64,000 bases of DNA. It comes from an uncultured Lachnospiraceae bacterium (lineage in GTDB: Bacteria > Bacillota > Clostridia > Lachnospirales > Lachnospiraceae). The notes beneath the pieces are model-generated. The model saw only the letters and a program-made list of their open reading frames with translations. It searched no databases and was not told the DNA's origin. Location: NCBI GenBank assembly GCA_910579935.1, contig CAJTVQ010000002.1:98962-162961 (forward strand), written 5' to 3'. Shown here one piece after another: positions 7,549 to 17,011 of the stretch; within the stretch, counting starts at the first letter, position 1, and each line of letters opens with the position of its first letter. A program made the translations under genes and the position numbers.

Positions 7549-9960
7549 ATGAAGTTTGGTTATTTTGATGATGCGAAACGGGAATATGTAATTGAAAGGC
7601 CGGATACGCCGGCACCTTGGGCAAATTATCTTGGTTCTCCGGAATACGGCGCTGTGATTTCCAATAATGCCGGTGGATATAGTTTTGCGAAATCCGGCGC
7701 AAATGGCAGGATTCTGCGCTATATTTTCAATAATTTCGATCAGCCGGGACGCTATATTTATATCCGTGATAATGAGAGCAGGGATTATTGGTCGGCTTCG
7801 TGGCAGCCTGTCGGAAAGGAGCTGGAAACTTATAAAAGTGAATGCCGGCACGGAACGGCATATACGAGAATGATTGCGGATTACAGTGGGATTCATTCCG
7901 AGGTTTCTTATTATGTGCCGCTTCATAAATCTTATGAGGTCTGGAACCTGAAACTGACGAATCTTTCCGAACTGGAAAGAAATCTGACAATTACAGGCTA
8001 TGCGGAATTTACCAATGTCAATAACTATGAAAATGATCAGGTGAATCTGCAGTATTCCCAGTTTATTACCAGAACTTCTTTTGAGGGAAACCGAATCCGT
8101 CAGGTGATCCATGGCAATCTGGATTGTTTGGAGGAAGGGGAAGATGTAGATGACAAAATTGTGATCGAACGTTTTCTGGGGCTGGCAGGAGCGGAAGTTT
8201 CTTCCTACTGCGGAGATAAAGAGAAATTTATCGGGAGGTATCACGGCTATGGCAATCCTGACGGTGTAACACGGGGGGAGCTTGGCGGAGAGCTTAATTA
8301 TAATGAGAACAGCTGCGGCGCTCTTTCTTCACAAATGATATTGGCGCCGGGCGAATCAGGAAATATTGCTTTTGTTCTGGGGATGAAAAAGGATGCAGAA
8401 GCGGAAAATATTCTGAAACAGTATCAGGATCCCGGAGAAGCCTGCCGGAAAGAGTTGGAGGAGCTGACCGCTTACTGGCATGGAAAACTCTCTCATTTCC
8501 AGGTCAGAACTCCCAGTCCGGAATTCAATACCATGATCAATACATGGAATGCCTATAACTGCTTTATGACTTTTATCTGGTCACGTGCGGCTTCATTTAT
8601 TTACTGCGGTCTCCGCAACGGATACGGATACCGTGATACGGTACAGGATATTCAGGGAGTCATCCATCTGGCGCCGGAAATGGCGGTAGAGAAAATCCGT
8701 TTTATGCTTTCCGCGCAGGTGGATAACGGAGGAGGTCTGCCGCTTGTAAAGTTTACCCATCAGGCAGGGCATGAGGATACACCCGATGATCCGTCTTATG
8801 TAAAGGAAACGGGTCATCCTGCATATCGGGCAGATGATGCTCTGTGGCTGTTTCCGACGGTCTATAAATATGTTTCCGAAGCAGGAGATCTTTCCTTTAT
8901 TGATGAAGTGATCCCTTTTGCCAATAAAGACGAAGGTACGGTGTATGAACATCTGAAACGTGCCATTGGTTTTTCCATGGATCATTTGGGAAAACATGGT
9001 ATGCCCGCCGGATTGTATGCGGACTGGAATGACTGTTTAAGGCTTGGCAAAGAAGGGGAATCTGCTTTTGTGGCGCTGCAGTTTTATTATGCCATGTCAA
9101 TTATGAAGAAGTTTGCAGCATATAAAGAAGATCAGGATTATATCGGTTATCTGGATGAAAAGCAGGAAGAACTTGGAGCAGTCATACAGAAATTGTGCTG
9201 GAACGAAGACCGGTTTATCCGCGGCATTACGGAAAAAGGTGAAGTCATTGGAAAACGTACAGACCCTGAAGCAAATATGTGGCTGAATCCTCAGAGCTGG
9301 GCAGTTATCAGCGGACTTGCTACGGACGAACAGTCGGATACGGCATTGGATACGGTATTTAAAAGACTGAACACGGAATACGGAGCGGTTTTAATGGATC
9401 CGCCGTACCATGAACATGCTTTTGACGGTGCGCTTGCCGTGATTTACAATCCGGGAACAAAGGAAAATTCAGGTATTTTTTCGCAGTCACAGGGATGGAT
9501 AATACTTGCGGAGGCATTGCGGGGGCATGGAGAACGGGCTTTTACTTATTTCATGGAAAATGCTCCGGCAGCGCAGAATGACCGGGCGGAAATCCGCAGG
9601 CTGGAGCCATACTGTTACGGACAGTTTACGGAAGGAAAAGCCAGTCCGCATTTTGGCCGTTCCCATGTGCACTGGCTGACAGGGACGGCATCTACGGTTA
9701 TGGTAGGATGCGTGGAAGGAATACTGGGTATGCGTCCCGATTTCTACGGACTTAAGATTGCGCCCTCCATTCCGAAGGAATGGGAATGCTTTGAAATTGA
9801 GAAGGATTTCAGAGGGAACCGTCTGCATATTACAGTTAAAAACCCGGAACATGCGGAATCCGGATGCAGGAAGCTAATAGTCAATGGGAAGGAAATAGAA
9901 GGAAACTATATTCCGGCAGAATTACTGAAAGAACACTCGGAAATTGAACTGATCATGTAA
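7549..9960 (+). CDS. GH94 phosphorylase, cellobiose-phosphorylase-like
   Basis: An 803-residue cytoplasmic GH94 enzyme expected to convert cellobiose plus phosphate to glucose 1-phosphate and glucose. The N-terminus MKFGYFDDAKREYVI closely resembles clostridial cellobiose phosphorylase, the length matches (about 810), and the catalytic Asp sits in ADWNDCLR near residue 492. ATG 7549 is chosen over ATG 7543 because GGGAGG lies at 7537-7542, too close to the latter. The acceptor-site region (YGQFTEGKASPHFGRSHVHW, about 700) differs from the cellobiose-enzyme pattern I know (CQSTHSKYSP), so a cellobionate or other beta-glucoside acceptor is possible. It belongs with the ABC importer that follows. 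Confidence 0.85.
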   Translation: MKFGYFDDAKREYVIERPDTPAPWANYLGSPEYGAVISNNAGGYSFAKSGANGRILRYIFNNFDQPGRYIYIRDNESRDYWSASWQPVGKELETYKSECRHGTAYTRMIADYSGIHSEVSYYVPLHKSYEVWNLKLTNLSELERNLTITGYAEFTNVNNYENDQVNLQYSQFITRTSFEGNRIRQVIHGNLDCLEEGEDVDDKIVIERFLGLAGAEVSSYCGDKEKFIGRYHGYGNPDGVTRGELGGELNYNENSCGALSSQMILAPGESGNIAFVLGMKKDAEAENILKQYQDPGEACRKELEELTAYWHGKLSHFQVRTPSPEFNTMINTWNAYNCFMTFIWSRAASFIYCGLRNGYGYRDTVQDIQGVIHLAPEMAVEKIRFMLSAQVDNGGGLPLVKFTHQAGHEDTPDDPSYVKETGHPAYRADDALWLFPTVYKYVSEAGDLSFIDEVIPFANKDEGTVYEHLKRAIGFSMDHLGKHGMPAGLYADWNDCLRLGKEGESAFVALQFYYAMSIMKKFAAYKEDQDYIGYLDEKQEELGAVIQKLCWNEDRFIRGITEKGEVIGKRTDPEANMWLNPQSWAVISGLATDEQSDTALDTVFKRLNTEYGAVLMDPPYHEHAFDGALAVIYNPGTKENSGIFSQSQGWIILAEALRGHGERAFTYFMENAPAAQNDRAEIRRLEPYCYGQFTEGKASPHFGRSHVHWLTGTASTVMVGCVEGILGMRPDFYGLKIAPSIPKEWECFEIEKDFRGNRLHITVKNPEHAESGCRKLIVNGKEIEGNYIPAELLKEHSEIELIM

Positions 9961-9992
9961 CCGTTCAGGCAGATGAAGATTGAGACATCAAT

Positions 9993-10059
9993 TTGATATT
10001 TTTAAAACTATTCTTATATATCGTGAGGCGCAAAAAGTATATGTTATTTATATAAGAAT
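9993..10059 (+). promoter_or_regulatory. promoter with 11-bp inverted-repeat operator candidate
   Basis: TTGATA (9993-9998) and TATATA (10015-10020) with a 16-bp spacer form a plausible sigma-A promoter for the ABC transporter operon. The arms ATTCTTATATA (10010-10020) and TATATAAGAAT (10049-10059) are perfectly complementary across 28 nt. The left arm covers the -10 box, as expected for a repressor site. Confidence 0.5.
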
Positions 10060-10118
10060 TAACGGAAAGACTGATTTCCGGAATGAAACCATTTACTCAT
10101 TACAGGAGGTACATATTT

Positions 10119-11579
10119 ATGAAGAAGAAGTTACTTGGTATGGTGCTTGCGTCTGCTGTGTTAGCCGGCGCTTTGGCAGGATGCGGCTCAGGAAACTCCG
10201 GTTCATCATCAGCCGGTGATGCAGGAAATTCCGCTGCGGACGCGAATGCTCCTGCAGACGCGAATGCACCTGCGGAAACAGGCGGAGCGGATACGGAAGC
10301 TGCTGCGGGAGGTACAGAAGGGGCGGTTCTCAATATCTGGTGCTGGAATGATGAGTTCCAAAGCCGATTCAATGATTACTATCCGGATGTAGAGTCGGTT
10401 TCCGATGACAAATCTACAACAACCCTGACAAACGGTGTGGTAGTGAAATGGACCATTAATCCAACGACGGATAACAATTACCAGAATAAACTGGACGAAG
10501 CATTGATGGCACAGGGCAGCGCGTCAGATGATGATAAAATTGATATCTTCTTACTGGAAGCTGACTATGCATTGAAATATGTCGGTGAGGACGTAGATGT
10601 TGCGGTGCCGCTTTCCGAACTGGGAATTACGGCAGACGATCTTGCCGATCAGTATCAGTACACAAAGGATATTGTTTCGGATGCAAACGGCCAGCAGAGG
10701 GCAGCTTCCTGGCAGGCAGCTCCCGGACTGTTTGCTTATAGGCGTTCGATTGCCAAGGAGGTTCTTGGGACGGATGATCCGGATGAAGTTCAGGCAGCGC
10801 TTGCTGACTGGAGTAAGTTTAATGAGGTAGCAACGCAGGCAAAGGATAAAGGCTATTACATGCTTTCCGGTTATCAGGATTCCTTCCGTACATTCTCCAA
10901 TAATGTAGACAAACCGTGGGTGGAGGGAACTACAGTTACAGTAGACCCTAACATTGTGGCATGGATTGAGCAGACTAAAGAATTTACTGATAAAGGATAT
11001 AATCATAAATCCTCGCTTTGGAGTGATACATGGGCACAGGATCAGGGTGCGGACGGAAAGGTGTTCGGTTTCTTCTATTCTACTTGGGGAATCAATTTCA
11101 CGTTGGTAGGCAATGCCGGTGAAGCAGGTTTTGGTGACTGGGCAGTATGTCAGGGTCCCCAGCCTTATTACTGGGGCGGAACGTGGATTGCCGCGGCAAG
11201 AGGAACCGATAACCCGGCACTGGTGAAAGATGTCATGATAAAGCTGACCTGTACAAAGAGCATCATGAAAGCCATGACAGAAAACCGCTCTATTCAGGAT
11301 TATACCAATACGGTATCCGGTATGCAGGAAATCGCTGCCGATCCTGACTTCCAGTCGGAATTCTTAGGGGGCCAGAATCATATTGCACTGTTCTCCGAGG
11401 TGGCTCCGACCATTGATATGAGCAATGTTTCCGCTTATGACCAGGGATGCAATGAGCAGATTCAGAATGCTTTCGGCGATTACTTTGACGGAAACATTGA
11501 TCTGGATACTGCAAAGGGCAACTTTGAAACGGCAATTAAGGAACTTTACCCGGAAATCACAGAGGTTGTATGGCCCTGA
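10119..11579 (+). CDS. ABC transporter sugar-binding lipoprotein (family 1 extracellular solute-binding)
   Basis: A 486-residue lipoprotein with signal peptide and lipobox (LAGCG). A low-complexity Ala/Gly/Ser/Asp linker containing the tandem DANAPADANAPA leads into a MalE/MsmE-type binding domain starting at LNIWCWNDEF. AGGAGGT at 10104-10110 selects ATG 10119 over an upstream ATG at 10083. Two permeases follow, so this is the substrate receptor of an importer. No ATPase gene is present in the locus; such systems usually share an MsmX/MsiK-type ATPase encoded elsewhere. Next to two GH94 phosphorylases, the likely cargo is cellobiose, laminaribiose or longer beta-glucan oligomers. Confidence 0.88.
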   Translation: MKKKLLGMVLASAVLAGALAGCGSGNSGSSSAGDAGNSAADANAPADANAPAETGGADTEAAAGGTEGAVLNIWCWNDEFQSRFNDYYPDVESVSDDKSTTTLTNGVVVKWTINPTTDNNYQNKLDEALMAQGSASDDDKIDIFLLEADYALKYVGEDVDVAVPLSELGITADDLADQYQYTKDIVSDANGQQRAASWQAAPGLFAYRRSIAKEVLGTDDPDEVQAALADWSKFNEVATQAKDKGYYMLSGYQDSFRTFSNNVDKPWVEGTTVTVDPNIVAWIEQTKEFTDKGYNHKSSLWSDTWAQDQGADGKVFGFFYSTWGINFTLVGNAGEAGFGDWAVCQGPQPYYWGGTWIAAARGTDNPALVKDVMIKLTCTKSIMKAMTENRSIQDYTNTVSGMQEIAADPDFQSEFLGGQNHIALFSEVAPTIDMSNVSAYDQGCNEQIQNAFGDYFDGNIDLDTAKGNFETAIKELYPEITEVVWP

Positions 11580-11721
11580 TAATTTGTCCATAAACTTCTG
11601 GAACGGATGATTTTGATTCAGAGTTACTGGAAAGGGGGCGGGCATTCGCCTGCCTCCTTTAACTTAACGGAAAATGGATTGCGTAAAGAGGCGATCATTG
11701 TTTGTGAAAGGATATGATACC

Positions 11722-12693
11722 ATGAAGGAAAAAACTTCCAAGAAGAAAACAGTAACCTATGAAAAATGGGGTTATGTTTTTATTCTTCCATTTTTTGCAT
11801 CGTTTTTTATTTTTTCCTTTATTCCGCTGCTGGATACCGTACGCTATAGTTTTTATGAATATTACCGCTCCGGACTTAAGGAAATCGGTCCGAACTTTAC
11901 CGGACTTAAGAATTACATAGAACTTCTTGCAACAGACCTGCCGAAATATGCGGCTAATACCTTTATTCTGTGGGTAATCGGATTTGTCCCGCAGATTGTA
12001 ATATCGCTGCTGCTGGCTTCATGGTTTGTTGACGCAAGGTTAAAGATCAGGGCAAAACAGTTTTTTAAAGTAGTTATCTATCTTCCGAACCTGATTATGG
12101 CGGCTGCTTTTTCCATGCTGTTCTTTACGCTGTTCTCGGATACCGGGCCGGTAAATTCCTTCCTTGTGAATCATGGGATTGCGGCAGAACCCATAAGATT
12201 TATGGCCAGCGTGGGAGGAACTAGAGGTCTGATCGGATTGATGAACTTTCTGATGTGGTTCGGTAATACGACAATCATGCTGATGGCAGCTATTATGGGT
12301 GTCAGCCCTTCGCTTTTTGAAGCGGCGGAGATAGACGGATGCAATCCCAGGCAGATTTTCTTTAAGATTACACTGCCGTTAATCAGGCCGATTCTGGCAT
12401 ATACGATGATTACGTCTATGATCGGCGGTCTGCAGATGTTTGATGTGCCCCAAGTCTTAACAGGCGGTTCGGGAAATCCGGACAGAACATCCATGACTCT
12501 GATCATGTATCTGAATAACCATCTGGCAAGTAAGAATTACGGTATGGCGGGAGCTTTGTCCGTATACCTGTTCATCGTCAGTGCAATTCTCTGCTTTATT
12601 GTATACAGAACGATGAATGTGGATGATCCGGATGGGTCAAAGGCGGCTGCAAAGAAGCAGAAGAAACTTGCAAAGAAGGAGGCGAGAGGATAA
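11722..12693 (+). CDS. ABC sugar transporter permease, MalF/UgpA type
   Basis: A 323-residue inner-membrane permease with about six transmembrane helices (the first at FILPFFASFFIFSFIPLLDT) and the EAA loop (EAAEIDGCNPRQIFFKITLPL) that contacts the ATPase. ATG 11722, preceded by GAAAGGA at 11706-11712, is preferred to the ATG 48 nt upstream, which would add a charged extension. Its stop overlaps the next permease start by one base (TAATG), so the two are translationally coupled. Confidence 0.9.
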   Translation: MKEKTSKKKTVTYEKWGYVFILPFFASFFIFSFIPLLDTVRYSFYEYYRSGLKEIGPNFTGLKNYIELLATDLPKYAANTFILWVIGFVPQIVISLLLASWFVDARLKIRAKQFFKVVIYLPNLIMAAAFSMLFFTLFSDTGPVNSFLVNHGIAAEPIRFMASVGGTRGLIGLMNFLMWFGNTTIMLMAAIMGVSPSLFEAAEIDGCNPRQIFFKITLPLIRPILAYTMITSMIGGLQMFDVPQVLTGGSGNPDRTSMTLIMYLNNHLASKNYGMAGALSVYLFIVSAILCFIVYRTMNVDDPDGSKAAAKKQKKLAKKEARG

Positions 12694-13538
12694 TGAGAGA
12701 AACGAAACATTCCTATGGGCGTACGATCGCCGCGCATGTCCTGTTACTATTTTTGTCGTTCCTGTGCCTGTTTTTCTTCTATATACTAATTGTGAATGCA
12801 TCCAGGACGCATATAGAACTGCAGAAAGGCTTTTCTTTCCTGCCGGGAACAAATTTTTTTGAAAACTTTAAAAATGTAATGAATGATGCCAATGTTCCGG
12901 TTTTTAAGGGGATTCTTAACAGCTTGATCGTATCGGGCGGAAGTGCGGTGCTCAGTACTTATTTTTCGGCAATGACGGCTTACGGGCTGTATGCTTATGA
13001 CTTCAGACTAAAGAAACCGGCTTTTATGTTTATTATGATGATTTTGGTTATGCCGACGCAGGTATGCGCTCTCGGTTTCCTGCGCCTGATTACGGGTATG
13101 CATCTGGATGATACATTGCTTCCTCTGATCATACCTTCCATTGCATCACCGGCAGTTTTTTACTTTATGTACAGCTATATGCAGTCCTCACTGCCGCTAT
13201 CACTGGTAGAGGCAGCCAGAATTGACGGTTCGGGTGAGTTCCGTACCTTTAATTCCATCGTGATGCCCATTCTGAAACCGGCGATAGCAGTACAGGCCAT
13301 TTTCTCATTCGTTGGTTCCTGGAACAATTACTTTGTTCCTGCACTGGTGATAACAACGAAGTCAAAGCAGACGCTGCCGATTATGATTGCAAGTCTCAGA
13401 AGTGCAGACTTCTTAAAGTTTGATATGGGTAAAGTATATATGATGATTCTGATTGCAATTGTGCCGATTATTATTGTATATCTGTTCCTGTCAAAATTCA
13501 TCATAGAAGGCGTGACGCTTGGCGGTGTAAAAGAATAG
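12693..13538 (+). CDS. ABC sugar transporter permease, MalG/UgpE type
   Basis: A 281-residue partner permease with about six helices and the EAA loop VEAARIDGSGEFRTFNSIVMP. It overlaps the upstream permease by one base, which gives fixed stoichiometry. It completes binding protein plus permease pair; the ATPase is missing here. Confidence 0.9.
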   Translation: MRETKHSYGRTIAAHVLLLFLSFLCLFFFYILIVNASRTHIELQKGFSFLPGTNFFENFKNVMNDANVPVFKGILNSLIVSGGSAVLSTYFSAMTAYGLYAYDFRLKKPAFMFIMMILVMPTQVCALGFLRLITGMHLDDTLLPLIIPSIASPAVFYFMYSYMQSSLPLSLVEAARIDGSGEFRTFNSIVMPILKPAIAVQAIFSFVGSWNNYFVPALVITTKSKQTLPIMIASLRSADFLKFDMGKVYMMILIAIVPIIIVYLFLSKFIIEGVTLGGVKE

Positions 13539-13605
13539 GGTCATGTACTTTGTGCATGGGAATGGACAGAGATACATGAAAAACGGAAATTTCCACGATG
13601 GGTTC

Positions 13606-13634
13606 TTGTACTGCGGGACCGGTTTCTGTATAAT
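13606..13634 (+). promoter_or_regulatory. sigma-A promoter for thioesterase gene
   Basis: TTGTAC (13606-13611), 17-bp spacer, TATAAT (13629-13634), with TG one base before the -10 (extended -10). The acyl-ACP thioesterase ATG follows at 13710. Confidence 0.65.
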
Positions 13635-13709
13635 ATTTTTTGACCGGGCTATGTGTCCTGACGGGGTGCAGGAGGGGAACCCGGATTAACAGGAAAGTGG
13701 AGATGCGGT

Positions 13710-14438
13710 ATGATATTTGAAAAAACTTACCTCCCGCAATTCAGGGATGCCGACAGAGACGGATATGTGGGGCTGCGGGGATACATGAATTATTTTCAGG
13801 ACATGGCAACCCATTACATGCACAATATCCAAAAGGGAAATGATACCCTTCCCGAAGAATACGGGATTGTCTGGATGTATACAAAGTATAAGATGCATAT
13901 AAGCCGTAAGGTCGGCTTTACGGGGGAACTGAATATGGAAACGTGGATTCCGGCGGAGAAATCCCCTGCCGTCATTCATCAGAACCTGTTTATTTCCCAG
14001 AACGGGGAAGTATGTGCGCGGGGATGTGTGGAAAGCTGTCTTTATCATCTTGCAAAAAAAAGGCTGGTCCGCCTGAAGGAGATTGGGTTTCCGGACGATA
14101 TAGCGGAAAACAAAGAATCCGGAATACCGGGGTTTCAGAAACTGCCGGTGGATTTAGAAGGTATGGAATATGTATATACCCATCAAGTCAGATACACGGA
14201 TTTGGATAAGACGGGACATATGACAAATTTAAAATATGTGGATCTGTTTTTGAATGCTTTTGACAGTCAGTTCATGGAAGCATTTCAGATTGAAGAGTTT
14301 GAACTTCATTTTTTGGACCAGTGTTTTGAGGGCGAAGACCTTCACGTTTATAAGAAGGACTTAGGTGGGAAAATATTCCTGGCAGCAGTACATGATGATC
14401 AGGTTCCCTGCGCTGCTGCGGATATCCGGGGAAAATAG
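13710..14438 (+). CDS. acyl-ACP thioesterase (FatA/FatB-like)
   Basis: A 242-residue double-hotdog thioesterase that hydrolyses acyl-ACP to free fatty acid. The start (IFEKTYLPQFRDADRDGYVG), GIVWMYTKYKMHISR and the second hotdog (HQVRYTDLDKTGHMTNLKYVD) match the bacterial acyl-ACP thioesterase family. It is cytoplasmic and has its own promoter. It is not obviously linked to the sugar genes on its left and is convergent with ccdA on its right. Confidence 0.85.
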   Translation: MIFEKTYLPQFRDADRDGYVGLRGYMNYFQDMATHYMHNIQKGNDTLPEEYGIVWMYTKYKMHISRKVGFTGELNMETWIPAEKSPAVIHQNLFISQNGEVCARGCVESCLYHLAKKRLVRLKEIGFPDDIAENKESGIPGFQKLPVDLEGMEYVYTHQVRYTDLDKTGHMTNLKYVDLFLNAFDSQFMEAFQIEEFELHFLDQCFEGEDLHVYKKDLGGKIFLAAVHDDQVPCAAADIRGK

Positions 14439-14442
14439 AAAA

Positions 14443-14484
14443 CGGCCAAATAGGCGGGGATTTTATTCCCCGCCTATTTAGCCG
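14443..14484. terminator. bidirectional terminator
   Basis: The arms CGGCCAAATAGGCGGGGA (14443-14460) and TCCCCGCCTATTTAGCCG (14467-14484) make a long, nearly perfect stem with a T-rich loop between convergent genes. The right arm includes the stop codon of the minus-strand gene. Confidence 0.7.
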
Positions 14485-15848
14485 TTGACCGTCTGTTCAA
14501 TGATGTCCTGCATGATGGCTTTTGTAATCTGTCCGGCCACATAGCCATAGACGTTGCCGTCTTTATCGATCATAAAAGTGGTAGGGTAGGCGCTGATGCC
14601 GTAGAGATAGGCATACAGCCCGCCTTCATCCATTACAACGGGATAGTCGTAACCGTTTTCACTTAAGAAATCCGCGATATCTTCTGCCGAACCTTCCTGC
14701 CCGTAATCAGGGCCGGCGATACCCAGTATGATCACATCGGAAGCATTTTCCCCATATTCTTCGTAAATTTCCTGTATTTCCGGCATTTCCGCGCGGCAGG
14801 GAGGACACCATGTAGCCCAGAAGTTGAGGAATACGGTCTTTCCTTTGTAGTCGGACAGTGTGTGGGTATTTCCGTACTGGTCCTGAAGGGTAAAGTCAGG
14901 AGCCGGTATATCCGGACGCTCGGAATCATCCGGTTCGGATGCAGGAGCGCCGGCTGTGTCTGTTTGGCCTGAATCAGAGGGAGCATGATTGACCGTATCG
15001 GTTGATTCTGCTGCGTCATGGGTGTCAGATACGGGACTGCCTGTCTGTTCCTCTGCATCGGAAACGGCGTTTTCACGGTTCGTATCAGAAACAGCGTCTG
15101 CGTCATTCCTCAGAATGTCCGTATTGCCCGACAGATAAGCGCTGATGCCGTTCATCCATCCGGTGAACATCATGATACCGATGAGCAGCATCAGGACGCC
15201 GCCAATCTTTACCGTATAGTTTACCACCGACCGGTGCTTCTTAAAAAACTCTAACAGGCTGCCCGTAAAGATACCGACTCCCATAAAGGGCAGGACGAAT
15301 CCAAGCGTGTAAACACCGATTAAAGCAAAGCCGGTCAGTGCGGAAGATGCCGATGCTGCCAGCAGCAGGACACTGGCAAGGGCCGGTCCAACGCAGGGGG
15401 TCCAGGCAAAACTGAAAGTAAAACCTAAGACCAAGGCAGTCAACGGATTCATGACAAGAGTGTCAGGGTGGAAAGAAATCCGGCGTTCTTTTTGGAACAG
15501 GGTGCTGCCGAACAGGCCAAGCTGGTACAGGCCGAACAGAATGACGGCAATGCCGCCGATACGGGTAAACAGAGTCTGGTGGTCACGGAAAAAACGTCCG
15601 GCTGCAGTGAAGCCAAGTCCCAGCAGGAAAAAGGCAAAACTGATGCCCAGCACAAAGAAAAGGGTATTGCGTATGACGCGGCCCCGTTTATAAGAGACGG
15701 TTCCGTCTTCGTCCACACTTTTCGCTCCGCCGGACAGATAGCCGATGTATATGGGTATCAGTGGCAGGACACAGGGAGAGAAGAAACTGAAAAGGCCCTG
15801 GATAAATACGGTAATGGCGGAAATACTGGTCTGAAGTGTTAGATTCAT
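14478..15848 (-). CDS. CcdA-thioredoxin fusion (thiol-disulfide reductase)
   Basis: A 456-residue membrane protein that should carry electrons from the cytoplasm to an extracytoplasmic thioredoxin domain. Residues 1-240 are a six-helix CcdA/DsbD-like domain with both redox cysteines in FFSPCVLPLIP and AWTPCVGP. An acidic Asp/Ser/Thr/Pro-rich linker follows (about 250-315), then a TlpA/ResA-like thioredoxin domain with the active site WCPPC near 344. GGAG 7 nt before the ATG sets the start. CcdA-TlpA fusions are known in Firmicutes; the substrate is not evident. Confidence 0.9.
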   Translation of the reverse strand: MNLTLQTSISAITVFIQGLFSFFSPCVLPLIPIYIGYLSGGAKSVDEDGTVSYKRGRVIRNTLFFVLGISFAFFLLGLGFTAAGRFFRDHQTLFTRIGGIAVILFGLYQLGLFGSTLFQKERRISFHPDTLVMNPLTALVLGFTFSFAWTPCVGPALASVLLLAASASSALTGFALIGVYTLGFVLPFMGVGIFTGSLLEFFKKHRSVVNYTVKIGGVLMLLIGIMMFTGWMNGISAYLSGNTDILRNDADAVSDTNRENAVSDAEEQTGSPVSDTHDAAESTDTVNHAPSDSGQTDTAGAPASEPDDSERPDIPAPDFTLQDQYGNTHTLSDYKGKTVFLNFWATWCPPCRAEMPEIQEIYEEYGENASDVIILGIAGPDYGQEGSAEDIADFLSENGYDYPVVMDEGGLYAYLYGISAYPTTFMIDKDGNVYGYVAGQITKAIMQDIIEQTVNG

Positions 15849-15929
15849 GGGATGCTCCTTTGCTTTTTATGGATATTGTACGCCAATCGGCGGGGTGTGT
15901 AAACCATATGCGGGGGAATTTTGCCAATG

Positions 15930-16769
15930 TCAGGTTTTATTCTGCTGCATTCTCAGCCTGTGCGGGGTTGTCCCGTAGGTTTCCTTAAACATCCGCATGA
16001 ACTGTTTATAATTCGTGATCCCGTTTTTTTCCAATAAAAAAGTAATGCTTTCATCCGTCTGTATCAGGTCCTGATAAAACCGCAGGAGCCGTACCTGTGC
16101 AACATAGGTAAAAAAGGTCTGTCCGGTATATTTTTTGAAGAGCCGGCAGAAATATTCGGGCGTGACGGAAAGCCGTGTTGCGATCACGTGCAGGGAAATC
16201 GGTTCCCGATAGTGCCTGCGGACGTACTGCATACTCTGTTCCACGCGCAGGAAATCCCGTTCCGTGCGGTTTTTGTTCTGTACGCTTAGAAGAGAGGAGC
16301 CTTCGGTATACAGCAGATAGAGAAATTGGTAAAGCCGGGTGAGGAACAGCAGATGCCAGCCTTTTTCTTTTTGCTGCTCCAGCTCCATAAATGTCTGGAA
16401 GATACCGTTCAGCCGGAAGTTCAGGGAGTCCGGAGAGGAATCTTTGGGAAGATATTCGGAAAAATGGAGCAGTTTCCAATCCATACTGATGCGTTCCAGA
16501 TGGATGGAAGGAATCTGGAGCAGGTAATAATGGCAGTCCCTGCGTGCATGGGTATAGTGGATATCCCTGGCATTGACGATCAGGATATCGGATGGCAGAA
16601 GTTCATAGGAGGCTTCGTTAATGCAGGCGGTCATTTTGCCTTCCGTTAAATAAAGTATTTCAAGATGCCGGTGCCAGTGGGCGGGGACAAGAATATCGGA
16701 ATTTTCCACGGAAGAAAAATACACCTGCGTCAGATTGTCATCATGGATGGTTTCATGTTCGTAGTACAT
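15930..16769 (-). CDS. AraC-family regulator with cupin sensor
   Basis: A 279-residue regulator. The N-terminal cupin (PAHWHRHLEILYLTEGKM) is a likely sugar sensor, and the C-terminal AraC double HTH (about 180-278, ending YGTTPHRLRM) binds DNA. I start it at ATG 16769, which has GGAG 7 nt upstream; the longer reading frame to 16856 adds a 29-residue tail without a ribosome binding site. It is divergent from the GH3 glucosidase, its probable target. Confidence 0.87.
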   Translation of the reverse strand: MYYEHETIHDDNLTQVYFSSVENSDILVPAHWHRHLEILYLTEGKMTACINEASYELLPSDILIVNARDIHYTHARRDCHYYLLQIPSIHLERISMDWKLLHFSEYLPKDSSPDSLNFRLNGIFQTFMELEQQKEKGWHLLFLTRLYQFLYLLYTEGSSLLSVQNKNRTERDFLRVEQSMQYVRRHYREPISLHVIATRLSVTPEYFCRLFKKYTGQTFFTYVAQVRLLRFYQDLIQTDESITFLLEKNGITNYKQFMRMFKETYGTTPHRLRMQQNKT

Positions 16770-16892
16770 ACGGCGTCTCCTTGAAAAGCGGATGTAAAAG
16801 TCAAAATGTTCCTCAAATTTATAGATAATTATATCTAAAATGGTAAATGATATCAAGATTGACCTATATTTTATGCAATTTACAGGATAGAA

Positions 16893-16916
16893 TAAACGGG
16901 GGATGCCGTTTATAAT
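16893..16916 (+). promoter_or_regulatory. operator-like inverted repeat on the GH3 promoter
   Basis: TAAACGG (16893-16899) and CCGTTTA (16906-16912) form a perfect 7-bp inverted repeat whose right arm overlaps TATAAT (16911-16916). No good -35 box lies 16-18 bp upstream, which fits an activator-dependent promoter. Further down the leader, CGTCAGTGC (16946-16954) and GCGCTGACG (16966-16974) can form a hairpin. Confidence 0.45.
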
Positions 16917-17011
16917 AATGTTATCAGTCAGAGTACAGAGTCAGGCGTCAGTGCGCACGGAGCAGGCGCTGACGGATCATCAGGCAGAAAGTGCCGGAAA
17001 AGAGGGAAACA

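Noticed and set aside
10201..10310. Short tandem repeat in the binding-protein gene as a CRISPR or VNTR
   Set aside because: It is only two copies of an 18-bp unit encoding the DANAPA linker in a lipoprotein tether.
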